From assembly GCA_005887895.1 (NCBI GenBank), contig VBPC01000144.1:1-32423 (forward strand): 32,423 nucleotides of DNA, read 5' to 3'. Shown piece after piece: positions 22,326 to 29,050 of this stretch. Position 1 is the stretch's first letter. Each line of letters starts with the position of its first letter. A program made the translations under genes and the position numbers. The stretch is from Candidatus Rokuibacteriota bacterium (GTDB lineage Bacteria > Methylomirabilota > Methylomirabilia > Rokubacteriales > CSP1-6). The notes below the pieces were generated by a model, which saw nothing but the letters and a program-made list of their open reading frames with translations, was not told the DNA's origin and ran no database searches.

Positions 22326-23033
22326 GAGGCGGCCGGTGCCGCCATCCTCGCCGACGTCGGCGGCGGCGTGGTCCATCGCCTGCGCCGGCTCGACGTCGAT
22401 CCGCTCGCGCTGACGCACGTTCTCGTCACGCATCTGCACGTCGATCACTCCTACGGCCTGCCGTCGCTGGTGCGCCAGTCGATGATCCTCGAGCGCCGGG
22501 CGCCGCTCACCGTGGTCTGCCGCCCCGAGCACGTCGAACCGCTGCGCACGCTCCTCACGGTGTTCCGCCTGTGGGATCGGGCCGGGGCCTTCCCGATCGT
22601 CCTGGCGCCGATCGAGCTGGCCCTCGGCGCCGTCGCCTTCACCGGCGGCGGGCTGACCGTGAGCACGGCGCCCAACGCGCACGGCGCGATGCCGAACTTC
22701 GCGGTGCGGGTCGAGGCGGCCGGCGCCGGGGCCGTCGTGTACTCGTCGGACACGCTGCCGTGCGCGGCGGTCGCCGCGCTCGCCCGCGGCGCCGACACGC
22801 TCGTGCACGAGGCGACCTATCTCGAGCGCGACCGCGCGCCCGGGCGCTTCGTCGCGCACTCCACGGCGGCGGAGGCCGGCCAGGTCGCGGCAACGGCCGG
22901 CGTGCGCCGGCTGATCCTCACGCACGTCGGAGCCGAGTATCATGCCGACGTCGAGGCCCTCGCCGCCGAGGCGCGCGGGCGGTTCGGCGGCGTGGTGGAG
23001 GTCGCCGAAGAGCTCGCGTCGTACTACTTCTGA
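22311..23033 (+). CDS. MBL-fold hydrolase (RNase Z-like), 5' end lost at the junction
   Basis: From about 22311 this frame reads PLVFEAAGAAILADVGGGVVHRLRRLDVDPLALTHVLVTHLHVDHSYGLPSLV, with the complete metal motif THLHVDH. It continues with NAHGAMPNFAVRVEAAGAGAVVYSSDTLP, LVHEATYLE and a late His in LILTHVGAEYH. These are RNase Z/ElaC-type MBL landmarks, suggesting a cytoplasmic metal hydrolase of unknown substrate. About 20-25 N-terminal residues (the usual GTGTP strand) and a proper start are missing. The frame upstream is a shadow of the LolA-like gene. A late start such as GTG 22368 would remove the first strands. The stop TGA overlaps the BON gene end by ten bases. Confidence 0.7.
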   Translation, partial: TPLVFEAAGAAILADVGGGVVHRLRRLDVDPLALTHVLVTHLHVDHSYGLPSLVRQSMILERRAPLTVVCRPEHVEPLRTLLTVFRLWDRAGAFPIVLAPIELALGAVAFTGGGLTVSTAPNAHGAMPNFAVRVEAAGAGAVVYSSDTLPCAAVAALARGADTLVHEATYLERDRAPGRFVAHSTAAEAGQVAATAGVRRLILTHVGAEYHADVEALAAEARGRFGGVVEVAEELASYYF

Positions 23034-23440
23034 GCGGTCGGCGTCTGGGTGCTCGGCTTCTGGGCTGTCGGCTTCTGGGCTGTCGGCGTCTGAGCGGCCG
23101 GCGTCTGGGCGGTCGGCGAGGCCGACGGACTGCCGGCCACCTGCAGCTCGCTCACGACCCGGTTGTCGCCGGCGATGCGGCGGGCGATGGTCTCGATGCG
23201 GTGGCGCTCGGCCTCGTTGGCCACGGTGCCGGTCAGCCAGACCACGTCGTGGGACGTCCGCACCCCGACGCCGGTCATCGACCCGATGCCTTCCTCGGTC
23301 GCCAGGCGGGTCTTGATCGCCGTCGTCGTCGAGGCGTCGTCGACGTACTGGGCGATCGGGTTCACGGTGATCATGCCGCAGCCGGCCACGGCGAGCCCCG
23401 CGGCCGCCAGCACACCGAAAGACTTCAGCATCCTGTTCAT
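23024..23440 (-). CDS. BON-domain lipoprotein with C-terminal TAQTP repeats
   Basis: 138 residues from ATG 23440, chosen for its GGAGGAG site eight bases upstream; the longer open frame to 23560 has none. The signal ends in GLAVAGC (C21), so it is probably lipidated and held in the envelope. A BON domain follows (about 36-105): DDASTTTAIKTRLATEEGIGSMTGVGVRTSHDVVWLTGTVANEAERHRIETIARRIAGDNRVVSELQV. BON domains bind membranes or peptidoglycan-linked partners (as in OsmY). The tail is five-residue repeats of the type T-A-Q-T/K-P coded by a 15-bp DNA repeat. It ends ten bases inside the convergent MBL gene. Confidence 0.85.
   Translation of the reverse strand: MNRMLKSFGVLAAAGLAVAGCGMITVNPIAQYVDDASTTTAIKTRLATEEGIGSMTGVGVRTSHDVVWLTGTVANEAERHRIETIARRIAGDNRVVSELQVAGSPSASPTAQTPAAQTPTAQKPTAQKPSTQTPTAQK
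23031..23120. repeat. Six tandem 15-bp repeats coding the BON protein tail
   Basis: Six units of TGGGCGGTCGGCGTC type follow each other without gaps: 23031-23045, 23046-23060, 23061-23075, 23076-23090, 23091-23105 and 23106-23120, each differing at a few positions. The unit length keeps the BON gene frame, so copy-number change would lengthen or shorten the tail by five residues. The first unit also supplies the TGA of the convergent MBL gene. Confidence 0.8.
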
Positions 23441-23551
23441 GGCTCCTCCACGTCGCACGGGCTCCTCTGACGGCAAGCCGCGTGCCCAGGCCGCCGGCAC
23501 GCCCAACGTCGCGCCGCGGCGGGGCCGGGCCCCCGCCCCGTGTGTAAACGC

Positions 23552-23567
23552 CACCCACATGTGGGTG
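23552..23567. promoter_or_regulatory. 16-bp perfect palindrome between mpg end and BON gene start
   Basis: CACCCACATGTGGGTG is perfectly symmetric and less GC-biased than its surroundings. It lies 111 bp upstream of the BON gene ATG and 18 bp beyond the stop of the glycosylase gene, both on the minus strand. It could be an operator or a terminator stem. The rest of the 145-bp gap shows only GC-rich sequence. Confidence 0.4.
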
Positions 23568-23585
23568 ATCGGTTGCGTGGTCCGC

Positions 23586-24164
23586 TCAGCCGCGGCGTGA
23601 GACGGCGGGGTGGGCGGCGATCCAGAAGCGCAGCGGCCGGGCGACGTCGCGCGTGATCCCGATGCGCGGGCCGGCGGCGATGCGGAAGGTGGTGCGGCCG
23701 GGCGGCGGCTCGATCGTCAGCGACCCGCGCGTGAGGTCGGCACCGTTGTCGCGCAGGCTGAGCCCGAGCGCGCGGGTGAGGTTGCCGGGCCCCGACGCCA
23801 GTCGCGGCGCCGTCGCGGCCACGCCGCGCCGGCGGGCCATCGTCGCGCGTCCGTCCAGCGGCTCGAGCGCGCGGATCAGCACGCAGCCCGGCCTTCCGGA
23901 CGGGCCGGTGATCGCGTTCAGGCAGTGATGCATGCCATAGTTCAGGAAGACGTAGGCGACGCCGCCATCGCCGTAGAAGAGCGCGTGGCTGCCCGGGCGA
24001 AAGGCGGCGTGGGAGGCGGCGTCCTCCGGACCGAGGTAGGCCTCGGTCTCGACGATCCGACCGCTCGTGAGCGTGCGCCCCTTGCGGGAGACGAGCACGC
24101 AGCCGAGCAGGGCGCGGGCGACGACGCGCGGCGGTCTCAGGTAGAACGCGCGGGGAAGCGGCAC
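23586..24164 (-). CDS. mpg: DNA-3-methyladenine glycosylase (AAG/MPG type)
   Basis: 192 residues, the size of bacterial AAG-family enzymes (PF02245). The active-site strand GRIVETEAYLGPEDAASHA aligns with the human enzyme: E41, Y43 and H52 correspond to catalytic E125, base-stacking Y127 and H136. Other landmarks are GGVAYVFLNYGMHHCLNAITGP, VLIRALEPLDG and GPGNLTRALGL. It removes alkylated bases such as 3-methyladenine or hypoxanthine from DNA. The ATG lies 13 bp after the threonine synthase stop, so it is probably read with thrC; no functional tie is evident. Confidence 0.93.
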   Translation of the reverse strand: MPLPRAFYLRPPRVVARALLGCVLVSRKGRTLTSGRIVETEAYLGPEDAASHAAFRPGSHALFYGDGGVAYVFLNYGMHHCLNAITGPSGRPGCVLIRALEPLDGRATMARRRGVAATAPRLASGPGNLTRALGLSLRDNGADLTRGSLTIEPPPGRTTFRIAAGPRIGITRDVARPLRFWIAAHPAVSRRG

Positions 24165-24177
24165 GCCACGCGGCCGC

Positions 24178-25407
24178 TCAGCGGCGACCGAGACGCTCGA
24201 CGACGAGACGGCGCAGCGAGGCCTCGTCGAATGCGACGCCGGCCCGCTCGGGCGGCGGCGCTTCCGTCTTGAGGCCCGTCTCGGTGACCACGACGCAGAT
24301 GTCCTGCGCCGGGTCGAGCGCGCGCTCGGCGAGCAGGCGCATGAGCACGGCGAGCGCCGCCACGCCGGTCGGCCCGGCCCAGATGCCCTCGGTGCGGGCG
24401 AGGGTGCGCTGGGCGGCGAGGATCTCCTCGTCCTCGGCCTCGCCCGCGACGCCGCCGGTCTCCCGCAGCAGGCGCAGCGCCCAGGCGCCCTTGCGGCCGG
24501 GATCGCCGGCGGCCAGGCCCTCGGCGACCGTGTAGCCGATCTTCAGCGGCGTGATGTCGCCGCCGGCGCGAAACGCGCGCACCACCGCGTTGGCGCGGGC
24601 GGCCTGGGCGGCCACCATGCGCGGCACGCGCGGGATCCAGCCGGCCGCATGCATCTCCTTGAAGCCGCGGGCGGCGGCCACGAACGTCTCGCCGACGGCC
24701 AGCGGGGCCACCACCACGTCGGGCGGCGCCCAGCCGGTCTGCTCGGCGATCTCGTAGGCGAGCGTCTTCTTGCCCTCGTGCTTGTAGGCATTGCGGGAGG
24801 CGCCGCAGTCGAAGAAGAGGCGGTCCTCGACGAGCCGGTCCCAGAGGGTGATGAGGTCGTCGTAGACGCCCCGGTAGATCACGAGATCGGGCGTGGTGGC
24901 GGCCATGTGCAGCAGCTTGGGCGCCGACGTGCGCTCGTAGGCGAAGATCAGCGAGCGCAGCCCGGCCCGGGCCGAGTACGCGGCGATCGACGAGCCTGCG
25001 TTGCCCGAGGAGACGACCGACGTCGCCGCGAAGCCGAATTGCAGCGCCGCCGACACCGCGGTCGCCGAGGAGCGGTCCTTCACGGTGCCGGTCGGATTCG
25101 GGCCTTCGTACTTGAGCGTGAGCCGCCGGACGCCGAGCTGCCTGGCGAGCCGCGGACAGTCGAGCAGCGGCGTGGCGCCCTCGCCGAGGGTGACGCGCTG
25201 GGCCGGATCGGCGATCGGCAGCACCGCGGCGTAGCGCCACAGGCCGGCGCCGCGCAGGCCGCCGGGGCCGTCGCGCCGCAGGCGATCGAGGTCGTAGACC
25301 AGCTCGAGCAGACCGCGGCACTTGTCGCACTGCAGCCGGTAGCCGAGCGCGTGGACGGCGCCGCAGTCGATGCAGGCCAGATGGCGCGCCAGCGACTCGG
25401 TGTTCAT
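24178..25407 (-). CDS. thrC: Threonine synthase
   Basis: 409 residues. A zinc-ribbon-like start (C12, C15, C27, C30) precedes the fold-type II PLP core: VTLGEGATPLLDCPRLARQLG, then KYEGPNPTGTVKDRSS with K110 as the PLP Schiff-base lysine, and VVSSGNAGSSIAAYSARAGL for the phosphate-binding region. The end has EGIWAGPTGVAALAVL and VVVTETGLKTE. This is the plant/archaeal-type threonine synthase layout, converting phosphohomoserine to threonine in the cytoplasm. ATG 25407 overlaps the upstream gene stop by four bases (ATGA), so the long in-frame extension to 26082 is rejected as a shadow of the glycosyltransferase gene. Confidence 0.92.
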   Translation of the reverse strand: MNTESLARHLACIDCGAVHALGYRLQCDKCRGLLELVYDLDRLRRDGPGGLRGAGLWRYAAVLPIADPAQRVTLGEGATPLLDCPRLARQLGVRRLTLKYEGPNPTGTVKDRSSATAVSAALQFGFAATSVVSSGNAGSSIAAYSARAGLRSLIFAYERTSAPKLLHMAATTPDLVIYRGVYDDLITLWDRLVEDRLFFDCGASRNAYKHEGKKTLAYEIAEQTGWAPPDVVVAPLAVGETFVAAARGFKEMHAAGWIPRVPRMVAAQAARANAVVRAFRAGGDITPLKIGYTVAEGLAAGDPGRKGAWALRLLRETGGVAGEAEDEEILAAQRTLARTEGIWAGPTGVAALAVLMRLLAERALDPAQDICVVVTETGLKTEAPPPERAGVAFDEASLRRLVVERLGRR

Positions 25408-26393
25408 TTCCCGAAGCGGTCCTGGATGACGGCCAGCATCTCCTCGACGCGATGGCGCAGGGTGTGCTCGGCGAGCGCGCGGCGGCGGGCGTTGGCGCCG
25501 ATCGCGCGCGCCTCGTCGGGCCGCTGCAGGTAATGGTCGAGCAGGCGCTTGAGCTCGCCGACGTCGCGGTAGGTGAGGACCTCCTCGCCCGGCTTGAACA
25601 GCGTGGTGAGGTCCTCCTTGAAATCCGCCACCTGGCAGGCGCCGGCCGCGGCCAGCTCGAACGCGCGGGTGTTGACGCCGACGATGTCGTTCATCGGATG
25701 GTGCGGATTCAACGCGAGCGTGGAGCCCGAATAGACGCAGAGCTTGGCGCGGTCGAACACCGCCCCGCCGGCGACCAGCCGGCGCAGCGCGGGATCGGCG
25801 CCCCGCGTCCAGCCGCCGCCCCACACGCGCAGTGGATAGGCGGCCAGCTCGCGCACCAGGCGCTCGCGGTAGGCATACCGGCTGCCGACGAGCGAGACGT
25901 CGGCGCGGTAGCGCGTGGCCTCCTCGGCGGTGAGCGTCACGGGGTGGTGCAGGGCGGGCACGCAGTACATGGGCAGGTAGTGCAGGTTGCGCAGCCCGAC
26001 CGACTGCAGCGCGCGCAGCGCATAGCGCTCCTTGGTGAAGAAGACGTCGTAGGCCTCCAGGCACTCGAACGGAATCATCCACAGCGGGTTGTCGGGAAAG
26101 AAGTTGACGAAGAGCGCGTCGCGGCGCTTCTTCACGCGCCGGACCAGCTCCGGCGTGATCGGCCCGCCCTTGATCACGAGCACGACGTCGGGCCGCCAGT
26201 CGCCGCAGGTGCGCTCGAGGCGCCGGAGGATGACGCGCTGGTAGGCGGCCTTGGTCGGCGCGTTCTTGTAGAGGGCGTTGTCGCGCCGGTACGGGAAGAG
26301 GCGGACCTCGTGGCCGAGCTCGCGCAGCTCGTCACCGAAATCCACGCCCATCAGTCCCGGCCGCGCGAACGGCAGGACGATCAGCCACCGCAC
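25404..26393 (-). CDS. CgeB-like glycosyltransferase
   Basis: 329 residues in a GT-B-like arrangement. The N-terminal half has WLIVLPFARPGLMGVDFGDELRELGHEVRLFPYR and WRPDVVLVIKGGPITPELVRRVKKR, and FVNFFPDNPLWMIPFECLEAYDVFFTKERYALRAL resembles spore-protein CgeB relatives. The C-terminal half (about 165-329) has ADVSLVGSRYAYRERLVRELAAYPLRVWGGGW and the sugar-nucleotide region GVNTRAFELAAAGACQVADFKEDLTTLFKPGEEVLTYRDVGELKRLLDHYL. Such enzymes sit in polysaccharide or glycan loci. Here the neighbours are thrC and mpg downstream, so its acceptor is unknown. The ATGA overlap makes it the first gene of a cgeB-thrC-mpg run. Confidence 0.85.
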   Translation of the reverse strand: MRWLIVLPFARPGLMGVDFGDELRELGHEVRLFPYRRDNALYKNAPTKAAYQRVILRRLERTCGDWRPDVVLVIKGGPITPELVRRVKKRRDALFVNFFPDNPLWMIPFECLEAYDVFFTKERYALRALQSVGLRNLHYLPMYCVPALHHPVTLTAEEATRYRADVSLVGSRYAYRERLVRELAAYPLRVWGGGWTRGADPALRRLVAGGAVFDRAKLCVYSGSTLALNPHHPMNDIVGVNTRAFELAAAGACQVADFKEDLTTLFKPGEEVLTYRDVGELKRLLDHYLQRPDEARAIGANARRRALAEHTLRHRVEEMLAVIQDRFGK

Positions 26394-26452
26394 GCCGCTC
26401 AGCCTAGCACAGGGGCCCCGGGCATGGCGCGCGCCGCGAAGCGCGGAGTATC

Positions 26453-27226
26453 ATGTGCGCCCTGATGAGCCGGCGCGCGCTCGTCCGCCTGCTGCCTTCG
26501 GCCGCGCTGTTCGGCGCGCTGCTCGTCGCCTGGCAGCTGGCGGGCCCGGCGTTCGGCATCCGCGAGTACCTGCTGCCGGCCCCGACCAGCGTGGTGCGCG
26601 CGATGCTGAACGTCTCCATTCCGTGGCCCACCCACATCTGGATCACGACGCTCGAGATCGTCGGGGGCTTCGCGGTCGCGGCCGGCGCCGGCGTGGCGCT
26701 CGGCATCGCCATCGCGTGGTCGCCCGTCGCCGCCCGGGCGCTGGTGCCCTTCCTGGTGTTCGTCAACACGCTGCCCAAGGTGGCGGTGGCGCCGCTGTTC
26801 CTGCTGTGGCTCGGCTACGGCGTCGTGCCCAACATCCTCATCGCCGCGCTCATCGGGTTCTTCCCGGTGGTGATCAACACGGCGGTCGGCCTCACCCAGG
26901 TCGACGAGGAGCTGCTCGACCTGGGCCGCGTGTTCGGCGCGCCCACCTGGAAGGTGTTCGTCAAGATCCGGCTGCCCAACGCGCTGCCGTACGTGCTCAG
27001 CGCGCTGAAGATCACCGCCACCGCCGCCGTCGTGGGCGCCGTGGTGGGCGAGTTCGTGGCCTCGCAGGCCGGCCTCGGCATGGTCATCGTCAACGCGCAG
27101 ACGAACCTCAACACGCCGGTGGCGTTCGCGGCTCTCGTCTGGATCTCGATCGTCGGGCTCACGCTCTACGGCGTCGTCGTGCTGGCGGCGCGCCGGTGGG
27201 CGCCGTGGGCCGAGGCCGGATCCTGA
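26453..27226 (+). CDS. ABC transporter permease (SsuC/TauC type)
   Basis: 257 residues with about six membrane segments. The ATPase-coupling EAA loop is ELLDLGRVFGAPTWKVFVKIRLPNALPYVLSALKITATAAVVGAVVGEFVASQAGLG, typical of the nitrate/sulfonate/taurine and hydroxymethylpyrimidine importers. The ATG at 26453 has GGAG four bases before it; ATG 26465 is a second option. It starts the importer operon permease-binding protein-ATPase and is divergent from the glycosyltransferase gene, 59 bp away. Confidence 0.92.
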   Translation: MCALMSRRALVRLLPSAALFGALLVAWQLAGPAFGIREYLLPAPTSVVRAMLNVSIPWPTHIWITTLEIVGGFAVAAGAGVALGIAIAWSPVAARALVPFLVFVNTLPKVAVAPLFLLWLGYGVVPNILIAALIGFFPVVINTAVGLTQVDEELLDLGRVFGAPTWKVFVKIRLPNALPYVLSALKITATAAVVGAVVGEFVASQAGLGMVIVNAQTNLNTPVAFAALVWISIVGLTLYGVVVLAARRWAPWAEAGS

Positions 27227-27248
27227 ACGCCGAAGAAGGAGGACTCCG

Positions 27249-28250
27249 ATGAACCGCGCGCTCCTCGCCGCACTCGTGGCCGCGCTGGTGGCCGTCGCCG
27301 GCACCGGTCAGGCCCAGGCCCCGCAGAAGATCGTCTTCGCGCTGAACTGGTTCGCCGTCGGCGACCACGCCGCCTACTGGGTTGCGCTCGACCGCGGCTA
27401 CTACAAGAGCCGCGGTCTCGACGTCGAGCTGCAGAACTCCAAGGGCTCCGGCGACTCGATCGCCAAGATCGACACCGGTCGGGCCGACCTCGGGCTGGCC
27501 GATGCCGTCGTCGTCATCCCGCGGGTGGCCCAGGGAGCCCGGATCAAGATCGTCGGCGCCGTCTTCGACCTCACGCCGCTCAACATCTGGACCCGCAAGG
27601 ACACCGGCATCACCAGGCCGAAGGACCTCGAGGGCAAGACGCTGGCGGCGCCGCCCGGCGACGCCCAGCGTCAGCTCTTCCCCGCCTTTGCCAGGCTCAA
27701 CGGCGTCGACGAGAGCAAGGTCACCTGGCTCACCATCGAGCCGGCCGCCAAGTTCGTGGCGCTGTCGGAGAAGCGTGCGGATGCGGTGCCCGACTACACG
27801 ACCGGCCAGCCGTTCTGGGAGAAGGCGGTCGGCAAGGACAACCTCGCGCGCATGCCCTGGAGCCAGCACGGCTTCGACACGTACTCGATGTCGATCGTGG
27901 CCGGCGACAAGACGCTCGGCGAGCGCCCCGGGGCGGTGCGCGACTTCCTGGCGGCCTCGTACCAGGGATGGCGCGACGTCATGGACAACCCGAGGGCCGC
28001 GCTCGGGATCTTCAAGAAGCGCGTGCCGGACATCGATGTGTCGCTGATCGAGCCGAACATGATGCTCGGGCTCGAGCTCATGAAGACCGAGCGGTATGCG
28101 AGCCACGGCATCGGCTGGATGGAGCGGGCCAAGATGTGCCGGACGGTCGAGGTGATCAACAGCTACATGCCGGACATGCCGCGCAAGGTGGGCTGCGACG
28201 AGGTCTTCACCAACGACTTCCTGACGAAGATCGAGCCGCCCAGGCGTTGA
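27249..28250 (+). CDS. ABC transporter substrate-binding protein, NMT1/THI5 family
   Basis: 333 residues. A clear signal peptide (MNRALLAALVAALVAVAGTGQAQA) is followed by the NMT1-like core: KIVFALNWFAVGDHAAYWVALDRGYYKSRGLDVELQNSKGSGDSIAKIDTGRADLGLADAVVV, then PKDLEGKTLAAPPGDAQRQLFPAFARLNG and DAVPDYTTGQPFWEKA. It should act in the periplasm, handing a small aromatic, pyrimidine-like or sulfonate ligand to the permease encoded upstream. The ligand cannot be set from sequence. The ATG has AAGGAGG upstream, the best ribosome site of this operon. Confidence 0.92.
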   Translation: MNRALLAALVAALVAVAGTGQAQAPQKIVFALNWFAVGDHAAYWVALDRGYYKSRGLDVELQNSKGSGDSIAKIDTGRADLGLADAVVVIPRVAQGARIKIVGAVFDLTPLNIWTRKDTGITRPKDLEGKTLAAPPGDAQRQLFPAFARLNGVDESKVTWLTIEPAAKFVALSEKRADAVPDYTTGQPFWEKAVGKDNLARMPWSQHGFDTYSMSIVAGDKTLGERPGAVRDFLAASYQGWRDVMDNPRAALGIFKKRVPDIDVSLIEPNMMLGLELMKTERYASHGIGWMERAKMCRTVEVINSYMPDMPRKVGCDEVFTNDFLTKIEPPRR

Positions 28251-29008
28251 TCGTCCTCGACCGGGTCGGCATGACGTACCGGGCCGACGCCGGCCCGGTC
28301 GAGGCGCTGCGCGACATCACGCTGGAGATCGGGCGCGGCGAGCTGCTGGCCCTGGTCGGTCCGTCCGGCTGTGGCAAGTCCACCCTGTTGCGGATCATCG
28401 CCGGGCTTCGCCCGGCCACCGCGGGCCGTGTCACGGTGGACGGCTCGGTGGTGACGCGTCCGATTCCCGCCGTCGGCATGGTGTTCCAGGCGCCGCTGCT
28501 GCTGCGCTGGCGGACGATCCTCGACAACGTCCTGCTGGCGGCCGAGCTGGCCGGTCTCGATCGCGGCGCCCATCGAGCCCGCGCAGAGGCGCTGCTCCGC
28601 CTGGTCGGCCTCGACGGTTTCGGTGCCCGGCAGCCGCGCGAGCTCTCCGGCGGCATGCAGCAGCGGGCCGCCCTGTGCCGTGCCCTCCTGCTCGACCCGC
28701 CTTTGCTCCTGATGGACGAGCCGTTCGGCGCCCTCGACGCGATGACGCGCGACGAGCTGAACCTCGAGCTCCTGCGCGTCTGGGGCGAGGGAAGCGCCGC
28801 GCGCAAGACGATCGTGTTCGTGACGCACTCGATCCCGGAGGCGGTGCTGCTGGCCGATCGTGTCGTCGTCATGACACCGCGGCCGGGACGCGTGGCGCGA
28901 CTCTTCGACGTGCCGCTGCCGCGCCCCCGCACCGTCGCGACGCGCGCCGCGCCCGCCTTCGGCGCCCTGACCGTCGCGATCCACGAGGCGTTGACGGAAA
29001 CCCGTTGA
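28247..29008 (+). CDS. ABC transporter ATP-binding protein (SsuB/TauB type)
   Basis: 253 residues from TTG 28247, which overlaps the binding-protein stop by four bases (TTGA); ATG 28271 is a shorter option. Walker A is GPSGCGKST, followed by the Q-loop GMVFQAPLLLRWRTILDNV, signature LSGGMQQR, Walker B LLLMDEPFGALD, and switch VTHSIPEA. These are the marks of the nitrate/sulfonate-type importer ATPases. It energises uptake with the two genes upstream. The frame upstream of the TTG lies within the binding-protein gene and is a shadow. Confidence 0.92.
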   Translation: MIVLDRVGMTYRADAGPVEALRDITLEIGRGELLALVGPSGCGKSTLLRIIAGLRPATAGRVTVDGSVVTRPIPAVGMVFQAPLLLRWRTILDNVLLAAELAGLDRGAHRARAEALLRLVGLDGFGARQPRELSGGMQQRAALCRALLLDPPLLLMDEPFGALDAMTRDELNLELLRVWGEGSAARKTIVFVTHSIPEAVLLADRVVVMTPRPGRVARLFDVPLPRPRTVATRAAPAFGALTVAIHEALTETR

Positions 29009-29012
29009 TGGT

Positions 29013-29040
29013 CGCCCCGGCCGCGCCTCGAGGCGGGGCG
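29013..29040. terminator. Possible bidirectional terminator stem
   Basis: CGCCCCG and CGGGGCG form a seven-base stem around a loop that holds the inner palindrome GCCTCGAGGC. It sits in the 42-bp gap between the convergent ATPase and MlaC-SPOR genes. There is no T-run. Confidence 0.3.
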
Positions 29041-29050
29041 CGCGGGCGGG

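Noticed and set aside
22295..22370. Programmed frameshift joining the LolA-like and MBL parts
   Set aside because: No slippery heptamer or downstream structure is evident, the two parts belong to different compartments, and the MBL N-terminus is incomplete; a deletion explains it better.
25408..26082. N-terminal extension of threonine synthase
   Set aside because: It lies within the glycosyltransferase gene; ATG 25407 gives the normal zinc-ribbon start and a 4-bp overlap.
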